Positions 52,600 to 62,483 are shown, counted from the stretch's first letter. The stretch is DNA of 64,000 nucleotides from CANKHJ01 sp035556495 (GCA_035556495.1 DATMEW010000074.1:1-64000); one strand, 5' to 3'. Translations and numbers: made by a program. Notes: generated by a model not told the origin, from the sequence alone.

Positions 52600-52625
52600 C
52601 GCACAGCCGTCGCCCACGAGATCCG

Positions 52626-52660
52626 AAGCCCGCCCTGCTTTGCAGCGGCGGGCTTTTTTG
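52626..52660 (+). terminator. Rho-independent terminator of cspA
   Basis: AAGCCCGCC pairs with GGCGGGCTT over a 12-base loop and is followed by TTTTTG. It starts 27 bases after the cspA stop. Confidence 0.85.
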
Positions 52661-52841
52661 TCCGTCTTTGGCTGTCGCAAAATCCATGCAGCGCATGTCT
52701 TCGCCGGCTGATGCCTCAGCCGGAACCTACGCAATGAAACAGGGAGGGCGACGCGTTGTCTCGGCAATGTGATTGAACGTTGCGCCCGGCATTGAGTTAT
52801 TCGTGAGGCTTCAACCCTTCCGACCGGCAAGTGGCATCCTC

Positions 52842-53024
52842 ATGAAGACAGGTCTTCTTCTGGTACTGATGGCAGCCATCATGACGGCCGGTTATCTGCC
52901 CGCGCTCAGGCAGGTGCTGCGCCATATGCTGCCGGTCCCGCCCGACCTTCCGGCGCGTTCGGCACATCCCTCTTCCCGCCGGCCGGCCCAGGGCAAAAAC
53001 ATGAGCGGGATCGTCTGGGGCTGA
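52842..53024 (+). CDS. Possible small membrane or secreted protein
   Basis: 60 residues: an N-terminal hydrophobic stretch (MKTGLLLVLMAAIMTAGYL) followed by a Pro/Arg-rich tail (LPARSAHPSSRRPAQGKN). There is no ribosome binding site and no known family. The frame could be real, but support is weak. Confidence 0.25.
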   Translation: MKTGLLLVLMAAIMTAGYLPALRQVLRHMLPVPPDLPARSAHPSSRRPAQGKNMSGIVWG

Positions 53025-53189
53025 AATCCTACTCCTTTGCCGCTCCAGGTCCGCCCGCTGCTCCCGCATCTACCCCAGTGCGCCAAGGACTGCCTGTCTG
53101 GTCTGCCCGTCTGGTCTTTCCGGCCGCGGAAAGCTAGACCAGCGCCGAAGCTGGCTGCGATACGCGCCGGCAGAGCGCGGGGGAATATC

Positions 53190-53822
53190 GTGAAGCTTTT
53201 TACCTTCTTTCGGTCATCGGCCGCCTACCGGGCCCGGATCGCCCTGAACCTCAAGGGCTTGTCATATGACATGACCTCCATCGTCTTCGCGAAGGGCGAT
53301 CATCTCAGCCCGGCGTATCAGGCCGTCAATCCTCAGAAGCGGGTTCCGACCCTCGAACTCGATGATGGCTCGCGGGTTTATCAGTCGCTGGCCATGATGG
53401 AATATCTCGACGAGGTCCACCCCCAACCGCCGTTTCTTCCGCGCGATCCATTCGAGCGCGCTCATGCGCGGGCCATCGCCCAGATCGTGGCCTGCGACAT
53501 TCACCCGCTCAATAACGTCGGGCCGCTGAACTATCTGCGCAAGCAGTTGGGCCAGAGCGAGGATGCCATCAATGCGTGGTATCATCACTGGGTCCTGGAA
53601 GGCTTCGAGGCGATCGAAAGCCTCATCACCCCCTCGCCCTACGCGGCGGGTAGCGCGGTTACGGTGGCCGACATCTGCCTTGTTCCGCAGATCTACAACG
53701 CCCGGCGCTTCAAGGTGCCGCTGGATGCGTTCCCGAAAATCCTCGCCGTCGAGGAAGCCTGCAACGCGATCGAAGCCTTCGACCGCGCCAGGCCGGAAAA
53801 CCAGCCTGACGCCACTGCCTGA
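53190..53822 (+). CDS. maiA: Glutathione S-transferase family protein, maleylacetoacetate isomerase-like
   Basis: 210 residues from GTG 53190 preceded by GGGGGA. The zeta-class active-site motif FFRSSAAYRARIALNLKG (Ser for glutathione activation) begins the thioredoxin-like domain. The helical domain follows with LIQSLAM-type YQSLAMMEYLDEVHPQPPFLP and the C-terminal VTVADICLVPQIYNA. Zeta-class enzymes isomerise maleylacetoacetate in tyrosine/homogentisate breakdown. No hmgA or fahA is adjacent, so the assignment rests on sequence only. Confidence 0.82.
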   Translation: MKLFTFFRSSAAYRARIALNLKGLSYDMTSIVFAKGDHLSPAYQAVNPQKRVPTLELDDGSRVYQSLAMMEYLDEVHPQPPFLPRDPFERAHARAIAQIVACDIHPLNNVGPLNYLRKQLGQSEDAINAWYHHWVLEGFEAIESLITPSPYAAGSAVTVADICLVPQIYNARRFKVPLDAFPKILAVEEACNAIEAFDRARPENQPDATA

Positions 53823-53842
53823 CAGACGCGCCACGACCCTGG

Positions 53843-53869
53843 GAGGCGGGCCCGGAATTTGCCCGCCTC
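53843..53869 (+). terminator. Hairpin downstream of maiA-like gene
   Basis: GAGGCGGGC (53843-53851) pairs perfectly with GCCCGCCTC (53861-53869) around a 9-base loop, 21 bases past the stop. A T tract is lacking, so termination is likely but not certain. Confidence 0.5.
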
Positions 53870-53928
53870 GTCACGCCAGCCTAGATTGCGCCAAGGTGCC
53901 GCCACGGGCGCAGTGACGAGGAGACGCC

Positions 53929-54849
53929 GTGCAATCCACCAACCTCGGCCGCGTCATTCTCTGGATGACGGGCACGCTGCTTTCGTTCTGCGTTCTCGCC
54001 ATTTCCGTGCGCGGCCTCGCCGGCGTCCTGAACCTGTTCGAAATCTTGACTGTGCGCAGCTTCATCAGCCTGCTGGTGATCTTCGCTGTCATGGCGGCAC
54101 AGCCACAGGTGCGCGCCGGGCTCGCCGCAAGACGGCTCGGCGTTCATTTCACGCGCAGCGTCCTGCATTTCGGGGCGCAGTGGCTCTGGGTTCTGGGCCT
54201 GACCATGCTGCCCCTCGCAACGGTATTCGCGCTCGAATTCACCATGCCGGCCTGGACGACACTGCTCGCGGCGATATTCCTCGCCGAGCGTCTCACGCCG
54301 AGCCGCATCGGGGTGATCCTGCTCGGAATCGTCGGCGTGCTGGTCATTCTCCGGCCGGGCCTGGAAATCGTGCAGCCGGCCGCGTTCTACGTGTTGCTCG
54401 CGGCCTTCGGTTACGCGACGACGATGATCCTGACCAAGCAGCTCACGGCTACGGAAAGCACGCTGAGCATCCTGTTCTGGATGAGTCTGATGCAATTGCC
54501 GATGGGCCTTCTCGGTGCGGACTCGCTCACATTTCCGCTCAAGCTCGAAAGCCATCACATCCTCGCCGCCGTCGGGCTGGGTGTGGCGAGCCTTTCAGCC
54601 CATTTCTGCCTCGCCAACGCGATGCGCGCCGGCGAGGCCAGCGTCGTCGTGCCGATCGACTTCTTGCGCATTCCCCTGATCGCCCTGGTGGGCTGGTGGC
54701 TCTATCAGGAATCGATCGACCTGTTCGTCTTCCTGGGAGCGGGCATCATCGTATTGGGCGTTCTGTGGAATCTGCGCGCCGAGTCCCGCCGCTTCCCAGC
54801 TCCTGCGGCAGCGGCGCCGCAGATGGCGAATGCTTCACGAAGACAGTAG
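53929..54849 (+). CDS. EamA/DMT-family transporter
   Basis: 306 residues from a GTG at 53929 with ten hydrophobic segments arranged as two EamA repeats (LATVFALEFTMPAWTTLLAAIFLAERLTPSRIGVILLGIVGVLVILRPG in the first, ANAMRAGEASVVVPIDFLRIPLIALVGWWLYQESIDLFVFLGAGIIVLGV in the second). The substrate is unknown. GAGGAGACG lies just before the start. Confidence 0.9.
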   Translation: MQSTNLGRVILWMTGTLLSFCVLAISVRGLAGVLNLFEILTVRSFISLLVIFAVMAAQPQVRAGLAARRLGVHFTRSVLHFGAQWLWVLGLTMLPLATVFALEFTMPAWTTLLAAIFLAERLTPSRIGVILLGIVGVLVILRPGLEIVQPAAFYVLLAAFGYATTMILTKQLTATESTLSILFWMSLMQLPMGLLGADSLTFPLKLESHHILAAVGLGVASLSAHFCLANAMRAGEASVVVPIDFLRIPLIALVGWWLYQESIDLFVFLGAGIIVLGVLWNLRAESRRFPAPAAAAPQMANASRRQ

Positions 54850-54937
54850 ATTCTTCCCTCAATCCGGTCCAAACGGGGCCCCGGTGCCGCTCCATACTTT
54901 GGTCACCATACTGGTGATGGGCTGTCTGCGGTATCAA

Positions 54938-55999
54938 ATGGAGATGCAAGTGGGCGTAGCCCGAATTGGCTTTCCCTCGGCGCTGAGCCGCTTGGTGATC
55001 GCTCTGGCGGTGACGGGGGCATCTGCCTCCGCAGCCTTCGCCCAAGGTGGGCTGCGCGGCGGCTTTCCGCCCTTTTCGGGTCAGGCTTCCCAGGCGGCGC
55101 CCAGGCAGGACGGGCGCAATCCCGTCTGCGTCAGGCTCGAAGCGCAATTGGCCGGCGTGGAAAATGCCCGCGGGCAATCTCCCTACGCCGACCAGATCCG
55201 CCGCGCGGAAGACGCCGCCGGACGCCAGCAATATCAGCTCGACCGCCTGATGGCCCAGTCGCGCCAATTGAGCTGCGAAGGCGGGGGCCTGTTCTCGTTA
55301 TTCTCGACGCCCAACCCGCAATGCGGACCGCTGCGCCAGAACATCCAGCAGGTGCGTGCGGGACTGGACCGGATCCTCTCCGACATCGAACGCATGCGCG
55401 GCAGCGACAGCGGCCAGGAGGGACAAAGGCGTGCCGTGCTGGCCGCCCTCGCCCAGAACGACTGCGGCCCGCAGTATCGCAATGCCGCGGCCGCGTCCGG
55501 TGGCGGATTCTTCGACGCCTTGATGGGACCCGGCACCGTCATCGCGCCGGAAGCGCCGGCGGCGTCCTCGGGCTACCGCACCGTATGCGTCAGGACCTGC
55601 GACGGTTATTTTTTCCCGATCTCTTTTTCCACGTCGCCGGCGAGCTTCGCCAATGACGAGAATGTCTGCCGGCGGATGTGTCCCGCAGCAGACACGACCC
55701 TCTTCGCCTACCGGAACCCCGGCGAGGACATGCGCCAGGCCGTCTCGATCAACGGCCAGCCTTACACGTCGCTGCCGAATGCATTCCGCTACAGGACCCA
55801 GATCGACAAAAGCTGCACCTGCCAGAGCGGCCACGGCGAAGCCTGGGTAGAGGCCCTGAAGCCCCTGTCCCCGGCCGCAGCCGCCGATCAGCCCGCCGAG
55901 CGGCCCAACGCTGCGCCCTCCGAGGGCTTGCCGACCCATCGCCGCGATCCGGCGCAGAAAGTCCGCTCGGTCGGCCCGCCGTTTCTGCCGGGTCAATAG
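54938..55999 (+). CDS. DUF2865 exported protein
   Basis: 353 residues from ATG 54938. An N-terminal signal (RLVIALAVTGASASAAFAQ) precedes a Gln/Arg-rich helical part with Cys pairs (NPVCVRLEAQLA, SRQLSCEGGG, NPQCGPLRQNIQQ) and the DUF2865 core YRTVCVRTCDGYFFPISFSTSPASFANDENVCRRMCP, then FAYRNPGEDMRQAVSINGQPYTSLPNAFRYR. Paired Cys residues indicate periplasmic disulfides. Several in-frame starts exist between 54914 and 54944. It overlaps the nadE end by 7 bases. Confidence 0.87.
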   Translation: MEMQVGVARIGFPSALSRLVIALAVTGASASAAFAQGGLRGGFPPFSGQASQAAPRQDGRNPVCVRLEAQLAGVENARGQSPYADQIRRAEDAAGRQQYQLDRLMAQSRQLSCEGGGLFSLFSTPNPQCGPLRQNIQQVRAGLDRILSDIERMRGSDSGQEGQRRAVLAALAQNDCGPQYRNAAAASGGGFFDALMGPGTVIAPEAPAASSGYRTVCVRTCDGYFFPISFSTSPASFANDENVCRRMCPAADTTLFAYRNPGEDMRQAVSINGQPYTSLPNAFRYRTQIDKSCTCQSGHGEAWVEALKPLSPAAAADQPAERPNAAPSEGLPTHRRDPAQKVRSVGPPFLPGQ

Positions 56000-57753
56000 T
56001 CGAAGGTTTCGGCTTTACTCAGGCCCCCGGCACGGAGCAGGGACAGATCCGGCTCCGGGACCGGCTTCCCGTCATCGCGGAAACGCTGGGTGATCGGATA
56101 GCGGCGGTCACGTCCGAAGTTTCTCGGCGAGACCTTGACCCCCGGCGCGGCCTGCCGTCGCTTGTATTCGGCGACATTGAGCAGGCGGTCGATCCGCACC
56201 ACCGTCTCCTGATCGAACCCTGCGGCAACGATGTCCGCCACCGCCTGCTCCTGCTCGACCAGCCGCTCGAGGATCGCATCGAGAATCTCGTAGGGCGGCA
56301 GCGAGTCCTGATCGGTCTGGTCCTCGCGCAATTCCGCGCTCGGCGGCCGCACGATGATCGTTTCCGGGATCACCACCCCGTCCGGCCCCAGCGCACTTTC
56401 CGGCTTCCATTCGTTGCGCAGCCGGCACAGACGGAACACCTGCGTCTTGTAGATGTCCTTGATCGGATTATAGCCGCCGTTCATGTCGCCGTAGATCGTG
56501 GCGTAGCCGACCGACATTTCGGACTTGTTGCCGGTCGTCACCAGCATGTCGCCGAACTTGTTTGAAATCGCCATCAGGATCGTGCCGCGGGCGCGGGACT
56601 GGAGATTTTCCTCCGTCACATCGCGCGGCCTGCCGGCAAAGAGTGGCGCCAGCGCCTGCTCCAGCCCCAGCACGGCGCTCTCGATCGGCAGGGTGTCGTA
56701 GCGCACGCGCAAAGCCTGCGCGACGGCGGCGGCATCGTCCAGCGACTGCTGCGCCGTGAAGCGATAGGGCAGCATCACCGTGCGCACCCGGTCCGCGCCG
56801 AGGGCATCGACGGCAAGGGCGGCCACCAGGGCGGAATCCACCCCGCCCGAAAGCCCGAGCACGACACCGGGAAAGCCGTTCTTACCGACATAGTCCCGCA
56901 GGCCCAGCATGCAGGCGGCATAGTCGGCCCGGTCGCCCTCCTCGATCGCGGCGCGCGGCCCCTGTTCGCACAGCCACGTTCCGCTGCTGCGCACCCAGCG
57001 CGTCGTCACGACCTCTTCGCGGAAGGAGGCTAGCTGGAGCGCGCGTGCATGGTCGGCATGCAGCGCGAAGGAACCGCCGTCGAACACCAGTTCGTCCTGC
57101 CCGCCGACCTGGTTGACATAAATCAGCGGCAACCCGCTCTCCACGACCCGCTGCATCGCGATATTGAGCCGCACGTCGCCCTTGCCGCGCCAGTAGGGCG
57201 AACCGTTCGGCACCAGCAGCAGTTCCGCGCCGGTCTCCGTGAGGCACTCGACCACCGCGTCGCTCCAGATGTCCTCGCAGATCGGCAGGCCAAGGCGAAC
57301 GCCACGAAAATCCACCGGGCCCGGCAGCGGCCCCACGGCGAACACCCTCTTCTCGTCGAACACGCCGTAATTCGGCAGGTCGACCTTCAGCCGCACCGCG
57401 GCGATCATCCCGCCATCCAGCAGGCAGTAGGCGTTGTAGAGCTTGCCGTCCTCGACCCACGGAGTCCCCATCAGCACCGCCGGTCCGCCGTCGGCGGTCT
57501 CCCGCGCCAGCACCTCCACGGCGGTGCGGCAGGCGGCCTGAAATGCCGGCTTCAGGACGATATCCTCGGGCGTATAGCCGCAGATGAACAACTCGGTGAA
57601 GGCGATGAGATCGGCGCCGTCCGCGGCTGCGGCCGCGCGCGCCCGGCGCGCCTTGGCGAGGTTGCCCGCGATGTCGCCAAGAGTGGGATTGAGCTGCGCG
57701 AGGCAGATGGACAGGCGGTCGGCGGGACGCTGCCGGGGCTGAGCTTCGATCAT
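55993..57753 (-). CDS. nadE: Glutamine-dependent NAD(+) synthase
   Basis: 586 residues from ATG 57753. The nitrilase-type glutaminase half has its Glu in FTELFICGYTPEDI, Lys in RLKVDLPNYGVFDEKR and Cys in LPICEDIWSD. The synthetase half carries the PP-loop LGLSGGVDSALVAALAVDALG, GNKSEMSVGYATIYGDMNGGYNPIKDIYKT and the C-terminal domain. It makes NAD from deamido-NAD using ammonia from glutamine. Confidence 0.96.
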   Translation of the reverse strand: MIEAQPRQRPADRLSICLAQLNPTLGDIAGNLAKARRARAAAAADGADLIAFTELFICGYTPEDIVLKPAFQAACRTAVEVLARETADGGPAVLMGTPWVEDGKLYNAYCLLDGGMIAAVRLKVDLPNYGVFDEKRVFAVGPLPGPVDFRGVRLGLPICEDIWSDAVVECLTETGAELLLVPNGSPYWRGKGDVRLNIAMQRVVESGLPLIYVNQVGGQDELVFDGGSFALHADHARALQLASFREEVVTTRWVRSSGTWLCEQGPRAAIEEGDRADYAACMLGLRDYVGKNGFPGVVLGLSGGVDSALVAALAVDALGADRVRTVMLPYRFTAQQSLDDAAAVAQALRVRYDTLPIESAVLGLEQALAPLFAGRPRDVTEENLQSRARGTILMAISNKFGDMLVTTGNKSEMSVGYATIYGDMNGGYNPIKDIYKTQVFRLCRLRNEWKPESALGPDGVVIPETIIVRPPSAELREDQTDQDSLPPYEILDAILERLVEQEQAVADIVAAGFDQETVVRIDRLLNVAEYKRRQAAPGVKVSPRNFGRDRRYPITQRFRDDGKPVPEPDLSLLRAGGLSKAETFDY

Positions 57754-57798
57754 AACGGCAGACTTACGCGTCCCGCGCACCGGTAGCAATTGCAGCCG

Positions 57799-58152
57799 TC
57801 ACGCCAGCCCGGCCCATACCGCCAGCGCATGGCCCCAGAACAGGACGGCAATGACAATGGACAAAGCGACGGCGGCGGAGCCGAGGTCCTTCACACGGCC
57901 GATCTGGGAATCGCGGTCCAGCGTCACCCGGTCGGCCAGCTTCTCGATCGCGGTGTTGACCAATTCAGTCAGCATCACCAGCAGCACAACCGCGATCAGC
58001 ACGACACGCGCGGGACTATCGGCCGCGATCACGAAGGCCAGCGGAACGGCCACCACCAGCGCGACAGCCTCCTGCCGAAAGGCCGCCTCGCTCGCCAGAG
58101 CGAAGCGCAAGCCGTTCCAGCTATTGATGGCCGCCCGCACGATCCGCTTCAT
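57799..58152 (-). CDS. dgkA: Diacylglycerol kinase DgkA
   Basis: 117 residues with three membrane helices. The DgkA motif ELVNTAIEKLADRV is complete (Glu and Asn catalytic), and SEAAFRQEAVALVV and KDLGSAAVALSI are the flanking parts. It recycles diacylglycerol in the inner membrane. Start 58152 was chosen because MKRIVRAAINSWNGLRFA is the standard N-terminus. Confidence 0.94.
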   Translation of the reverse strand: MKRIVRAAINSWNGLRFALASEAAFRQEAVALVVAVPLAFVIAADSPARVVLIAVVLLVMLTELVNTAIEKLADRVTLDRDSQIGRVKDLGSAAVALSIVIAVLFWGHALAVWAGLA

Positions 58153-58226
58153 GTCCGCCCGCGCGCAAGCTGGAATCCGGCCGCTGGGCGGGTGAACCTG
58201 TCCGCCCGGCACATCACCGAAGTCTC

Positions 58227-59618
58227 CTACAGTCCCGCCACCGCCGGAAGCGGCGCGTTCCGCGCCAGCCGCCCGTCCTTGAGCAGATCGGCGATCAGGA
58301 AAGCAAGGTCGATCGACTGTTCGGCGTTGAGACGCGGATCGCAGACCGTGTGATAGCGGTCATTGAGGTCCTCGTCGGTCACGGCCCGGGCGCCGCCGGT
58401 GCATTCGGTGACGTTCTTGCCCGTCATTTCCAGATGCACGCCACCGGGATAGGTCCCCTCCGCCGCATGAACCGAGAAGAAACCGCGCACCTCCTTCATG
58501 ATCTGGTCGAACGGCCGCGTCTTGTAGCCGCTGGCAGACGTGATCGTGTTGCCATGCATTGGATCGCACGACCACACCACAGTGCGGCCCTCGCGCTTCA
58601 CGGCACGCACCAGCGCCGGCAGAAATTCGCCGACCTTGTCCGCGCCGAAGCGGCAGATCAGCGTCAGGCGGCCCGCCTCATCCTCCGGATTGAGGATGTC
58701 GATCAGCCGCAGCAGATCGTCGGGCTTCAGCGAAGGACCGCATTTCAGGCCGATGGGATTCTTCACGCCGCGGCAGAATTCGACATGGGCGTGGTCGAAC
58801 TGGCGGGTCCGGTCCCCGATCCAGATCATATGGCCGGAGGTCGAATAGTAGGTGCCCGGCCGGGTGGAATCCTCGCGGGTCATCGCCTGCTCGTAGCCGA
58901 GCAGCAGCGCCTCGTGGCTCGTATAGAAATCCGTCGTGCGCAGCTCGGGGTGGCTTTCGAGGTCGAGCCCGCAAGCCTGCATGAAGCCCAGCGCCTCGGA
59001 AATCCGGTCCGCCAGCTCGCCATAGCGGCGGGACTGCGGCGAATCCTTCACGAAGCCGAGCATCCATTGGCGGATATTGCCGAGATTGGCATAGCCGCCC
59101 TGGGCGAAGGCGCGCAGCAGGTTCAGCGTCGCGGCGGACTGGCGATAAGCCTGGAGCTGCCGGCGCGGATCGGGGATGCGCGACTCCGGAGTGAAGGCGA
59201 AATCGTTGATGATGTCCCCGCGATAGCTCGGCAGCTCGACGCCGTCGCGCTTCTCGTTCGGTGAGGAGCGCGGCTTGGCGAACTGGCCGGCAATGCGGCC
59301 GATCTTCACCACCGGCAAGCCGCCGGCATAGGTGAGCACCACCGCCATCTGAAGGAAGACGCGGAAGAAATCCCGAATGTTGTCGGCGCCGTGTTCGGCG
59401 AAACTTTCGGCGCAATCCCCGCCTTGCAGCAGGAACGCCTCGCCCCGGGCGACGCGGCCGAGCGCCTTGGTCAGATTGCGCGCCTCGCCGGCAAATACCA
59501 GCGGCGGAAAGGAGGCGAGCTGGCGCTCGACATCCACCAGAGCCTGCCGGTCCGGATAATCCGGCACCTGCAAAATGGGCATTTTCCGCCAGCTATCGGG
59601 CGACCAACGTTCCGCCAT
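58227..59618 (-). CDS. Class II 3-deoxy-7-phosphoheptulonate synthase
   Basis: 463 residues, the class II (plant-like) DAHP synthase that starts the shikimate pathway. Visible elements are SPDSWRKMPILQVPDYPD, FLLQGGDCAESFAEH (with the metal-ligand Cys), GLKCGPSLKPDD, and the His-containing WSCDPMHGNTITSASGYKTR. Length agrees with the family. It is alone on its transcript. Confidence 0.95.
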   Translation of the reverse strand: MAERWSPDSWRKMPILQVPDYPDRQALVDVERQLASFPPLVFAGEARNLTKALGRVARGEAFLLQGGDCAESFAEHGADNIRDFFRVFLQMAVVLTYAGGLPVVKIGRIAGQFAKPRSSPNEKRDGVELPSYRGDIINDFAFTPESRIPDPRRQLQAYRQSAATLNLLRAFAQGGYANLGNIRQWMLGFVKDSPQSRRYGELADRISEALGFMQACGLDLESHPELRTTDFYTSHEALLLGYEQAMTREDSTRPGTYYSTSGHMIWIGDRTRQFDHAHVEFCRGVKNPIGLKCGPSLKPDDLLRLIDILNPEDEAGRLTLICRFGADKVGEFLPALVRAVKREGRTVVWSCDPMHGNTITSASGYKTRPFDQIMKEVRGFFSVHAAEGTYPGGVHLEMTGKNVTECTGGARAVTDEDLNDRYHTVCDPRLNAEQSIDLAFLIADLLKDGRLARNAPLPAVAGL

Positions 59619-59750
59619 GACCTTATCTCCCGGCTGCCAACAGGCCGGCCTGCCGCCGGCCCCGCCGATTTGAGGGGCGCTTATAACGCCGCGGCATCAG
59701 GAAAACCAGTCGCGGGCTGTCCTGCTCCGGCTGCGGCCCTCGCCGGGCAG

Positions 59751-61133
59751 CTATTCCGCCGCCTCGCGGACGTGGCGCATGGCCGGCTCGCGCATCGTCA
59801 CCAGTTCCTCGGCGGCGGTGGGATGGACCGCCATGGTGGCGTCGAAATCCGCCTTGGTGGCGTTCATCTTCACGGCGATGCCAACGAGCTGGATCATCTC
59901 GCCGGCTTCCGGCCCAACGATGTGAACCCCCACGACCCGATCCGTCGTCCCGTCCACCACCAGTTTCATGAACGTGCGGCTGTCGCGGGCGGCCAGCGTC
60001 ATCTTCATGGAACGGAAGCTGGTCTTGTAGATATCCACCCGGTCGAAAGTCCGCAACGCCTGCGCCTCGGTGAGCCCCACGGAACCCACCTCGGGCTCGG
60101 AGAACACCGCACTCGGCACGTCGGCATGGTCCACGCGAACGCTCTTGCCGCCGAACACGGTGTCGGCGAAAGCATGCCCCTCGCGGATCGCAACCGGCGT
60201 CAGCGCGATGCGGTCCGTCACATCACCTACCGCATAGATGCCCGGAACCGAGGTCTGGGAAAACTCGTCCACGGCGATGCCGCCGCTAGGGTTGAGCTTC
60301 ACACCGACGACATCAAGGCCGAGCCCCTGAATGTTCGGCCGGCGCCCGGTCGCGAACATCACCTGATCGACCACACAGGAGTCGTTGTCGGAAAGCTGGA
60401 CGCAGAGCCCGCGCTCGACCTTCTCCACCGCACTCACCGTCTGCCCGGTGACGATGCGGATGCCGCGCTTCTCCATCTCCAGCCGCAGATGCGCGCGCAC
60501 GTCGTCGTCGAAGCCCCGCAGGATGTTGTCGCCGCGATAGACCAGCGTGACCTCGGAGCCGAGACCGGCGAAGACGCCGGCGAATTCCACGGCGATATAG
60601 CCGCCGCCCTGGATGAGGATGCGCTTCGGCAGCTCGGCCAAGTGGAATACTTCGTTGGACGAAATCACATGCTCAAGGCCGGCGATCTCCGCACCCATGG
60701 AGGGCCAGCCGCCCGTTGCAATGAGAATGTTCTTCGCCCGGACCGTCTCGCCGGTGCCGACAAGGCGCACCTTGTCCACATCGACGAGAACCGCGCGATC
60801 CCGCACGATCTCGACCTTGGCCCGTTCGAGATTGGCCACATAGGCCTGTTCGAGACGGTCGATCTCGCGGTCCTTGTTAGCGATCAGCGTCGGCCAGTCG
60901 AAAGCCGGTTCCGGCACCGTCCAGCCGAAGCCTACGGCATCACGGAACTCGTCGGCAAAGCGCGAGGCATAGACCAGCAGCTTCTTCGGAACGCAGCCAC
61001 GGATCACGCAGGTGCCGCCGACGCGGTATTCCTCAGCCAGCATGACGCGGGCACCATGGGTCGAGGCGATCCGGGCGGCGCGCACGCCGCCGGAACCGCC
61101 ACCGATCACGAACAGATCGACTTCGCGCGTCAT
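59751..61133 (-). CDS. gor: Glutathione-disulfide reductase
   Basis: 460 residues. FAD motif FVIGGGSGGVRAARIA, the redox-active disulfide in GGTCVIRGCVPKKL (Cys42, Cys47), NADPH-binding region LIQGGGYIAVEFAGVFAGLGSEVTLVYRG, and the C-terminal His of MAVHPTAAEELVTM. It reduces glutathione disulfide with NADPH. It lies 21 bases downstream of the DUF2059 gene, the likely partner on this strand. Confidence 0.94.
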   Translation of the reverse strand: MTREVDLFVIGGGSGGVRAARIASTHGARVMLAEEYRVGGTCVIRGCVPKKLLVYASRFADEFRDAVGFGWTVPEPAFDWPTLIANKDREIDRLEQAYVANLERAKVEIVRDRAVLVDVDKVRLVGTGETVRAKNILIATGGWPSMGAEIAGLEHVISSNEVFHLAELPKRILIQGGGYIAVEFAGVFAGLGSEVTLVYRGDNILRGFDDDVRAHLRLEMEKRGIRIVTGQTVSAVEKVERGLCVQLSDNDSCVVDQVMFATGRRPNIQGLGLDVVGVKLNPSGGIAVDEFSQTSVPGIYAVGDVTDRIALTPVAIREGHAFADTVFGGKSVRVDHADVPSAVFSEPEVGSVGLTEAQALRTFDRVDIYKTSFRSMKMTLAARDSRTFMKLVVDGTTDRVVGVHIVGPEAGEMIQLVGIAVKMNATKADFDATMAVHPTAAEELVTMREPAMRHVREAAE

Positions 61134-61154
61134 GGGTCTTTCCCGCCGATAGGC

Positions 61155-61661
61155 TTACAGATCGTGGCCGCGCTTCTTCATCTCGGCGCGGGTCTTTTCG
61201 ATAATCTCAGTGGTGAAGCGCTGGGCGAAGGCTTCGGCCGCATTCATGCTTTCCTCAAGGACCTTCGGCTCCTCCGCGATCATCTTCTTGCCGAGCGGCG
61301 TCTTGTAGAAAGCCAGCATTTCCTTCAGTTCGGTTTCGGTGAAGCTGGAGGCATATTGCTGATACAGGCTGTTGCGGACTTCATCGACACGCTTGGCTTC
61401 GTCCTTGGTCAGCTTGGCGGCAACCTCGCCGAGGTCCTTGCCGACGGTCGGATTGCTTTGCATGAACATCTGCCGCACCTGCTCGATCACGCCGGGCACG
61501 ACCGGGTCGAACAACTGGGCCGAGCCCTTGACCTCAAGGATTTCCTTGGCCGTCGCGACGGCGGCGGGCGACGGCTTGTCGTTCTGCGCGAATGACGGCC
61601 CCGCGGTCAGCAGCATTCCAACGGCGGCGACGGCAGCCCAGCGAAAGCGAGCACGGATCAT
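61155..61661 (-). CDS. DUF2059 exported protein
   Basis: 168 residues with a signal peptide (MIRARFRWAAVAAVGMLLTAGPSFAQ) and a DUF2059 domain: EILEVKGSAQLFDPVVPGVIEQVRQMFMQSNPTVGKDLGEVAAKLTKDEAKRVDEVRNSLYQQYASSFTETELKEMLAFYKTPLGKKMIAEEP. All-helical, periplasmic, function not known. It precedes gor on the same strand. Confidence 0.9.
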   Translation of the reverse strand: MIRARFRWAAVAAVGMLLTAGPSFAQNDKPSPAAVATAKEILEVKGSAQLFDPVVPGVIEQVRQMFMQSNPTVGKDLGEVAAKLTKDEAKRVDEVRNSLYQQYASSFTETELKEMLAFYKTPLGKKMIAEEPKVLEESMNAAEAFAQRFTTEIIEKTRAEMKKRGHDL

Positions 61662-61731
61662 GAAGACACTCCCAGTGAATCGTAGTGGATTTTGCGGAAA
61701 ATGAGCGGCCTGCCCACCTGAACACCCTGCA

Positions 61732-62445
61732 TTATGGCCTTGTCATCGTTCGAACACCCGACGGCCCCGCCAGCAGGGCCGTATCGGCAAGACCGATGAA
61801 AAGACCATGTTCGACGACTCCCGGAATGGCCGACAGCCGCGCGGCAACGTCGGCGGGGTCGGGAATCCGCTCCAGCGCAGCGTCGAGAATCCAGTGGCCG
61901 CCGTCCGTGACCAAAGCGTGACCATCCGGGCGCTGGCGCAGCAGCGCAGGCGCCGGGCAGCCGGCGGCGGCAAGCGCCACCTCCACCGCGCGCCGCGTCG
62001 CGCCCAATCCAAACGGCATGACCTCGATCGGCAGCGGAAAGCGCCCGAGCACCTCCACGCATTTCGATTCGTCCGCGATCACGACCATCCGGCGCGAGGC
62101 GAAGGCGACGATCTTTTCCCGCAGCAGCGCCGCGCCGCCACCCTTGATCAGGGTCAGGTCCGGCGAAATCTCGTCCGCTCCGTCCACCGTCAGGTCGAGT
62201 TCCGGCGTCTCGTCGAGCGTCGTCAGGGGCACGCCCCACCGCTCCGCATCCGCGCGGGTCGCCTCCGACGTCGGCACGCCGACGACGCTGAGCCCCTCGC
62301 GGACGCGCGCGCCGAGCAATTCGACGAAATGGCGCGCGGTCGAACCAGTCCCAAGGCCCAGGCGCATGCCGGGCTCGACCAGCGCCACCGCCTGCGCCGC
62401 GGCGGCGCGCTTCCGCGAGTCGATATCCATCAACAGACCTGCCAT
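61732..62445 (-). CDS. rpiA: Ribose-5-phosphate isomerase A
   Basis: 237 residues. Motifs are GLGTGSTARHFVE (substrate loop), DGADEISPDLTLIKGGGAALLREKIVAFASRRMVVIADESK, including the catalytic Asp/Glu/Lys region, and the C-terminal GVVEHGLFIGLADTALL. It interconverts ribose 5-phosphate and ribulose 5-phosphate in the pentose phosphate pathway. An ATG six codons downstream is a possible alternative start. Confidence 0.96.
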   Translation of the reverse strand: MAGLLMDIDSRKRAAAAQAVALVEPGMRLGLGTGSTARHFVELLGARVREGLSVVGVPTSEATRADAERWGVPLTTLDETPELDLTVDGADEISPDLTLIKGGGAALLREKIVAFASRRMVVIADESKCVEVLGRFPLPIEVMPFGLGATRRAVEVALAAAGCPAPALLRQRPDGHALVTDGGHWILDAALERIPDPADVAARLSAIPGVVEHGLFIGLADTALLAGPSGVRTMTRP

Positions 62446-62483
62446 TCCATGCCGCCGTTCTAGCCGAGCTTGGCGCGGCAGCC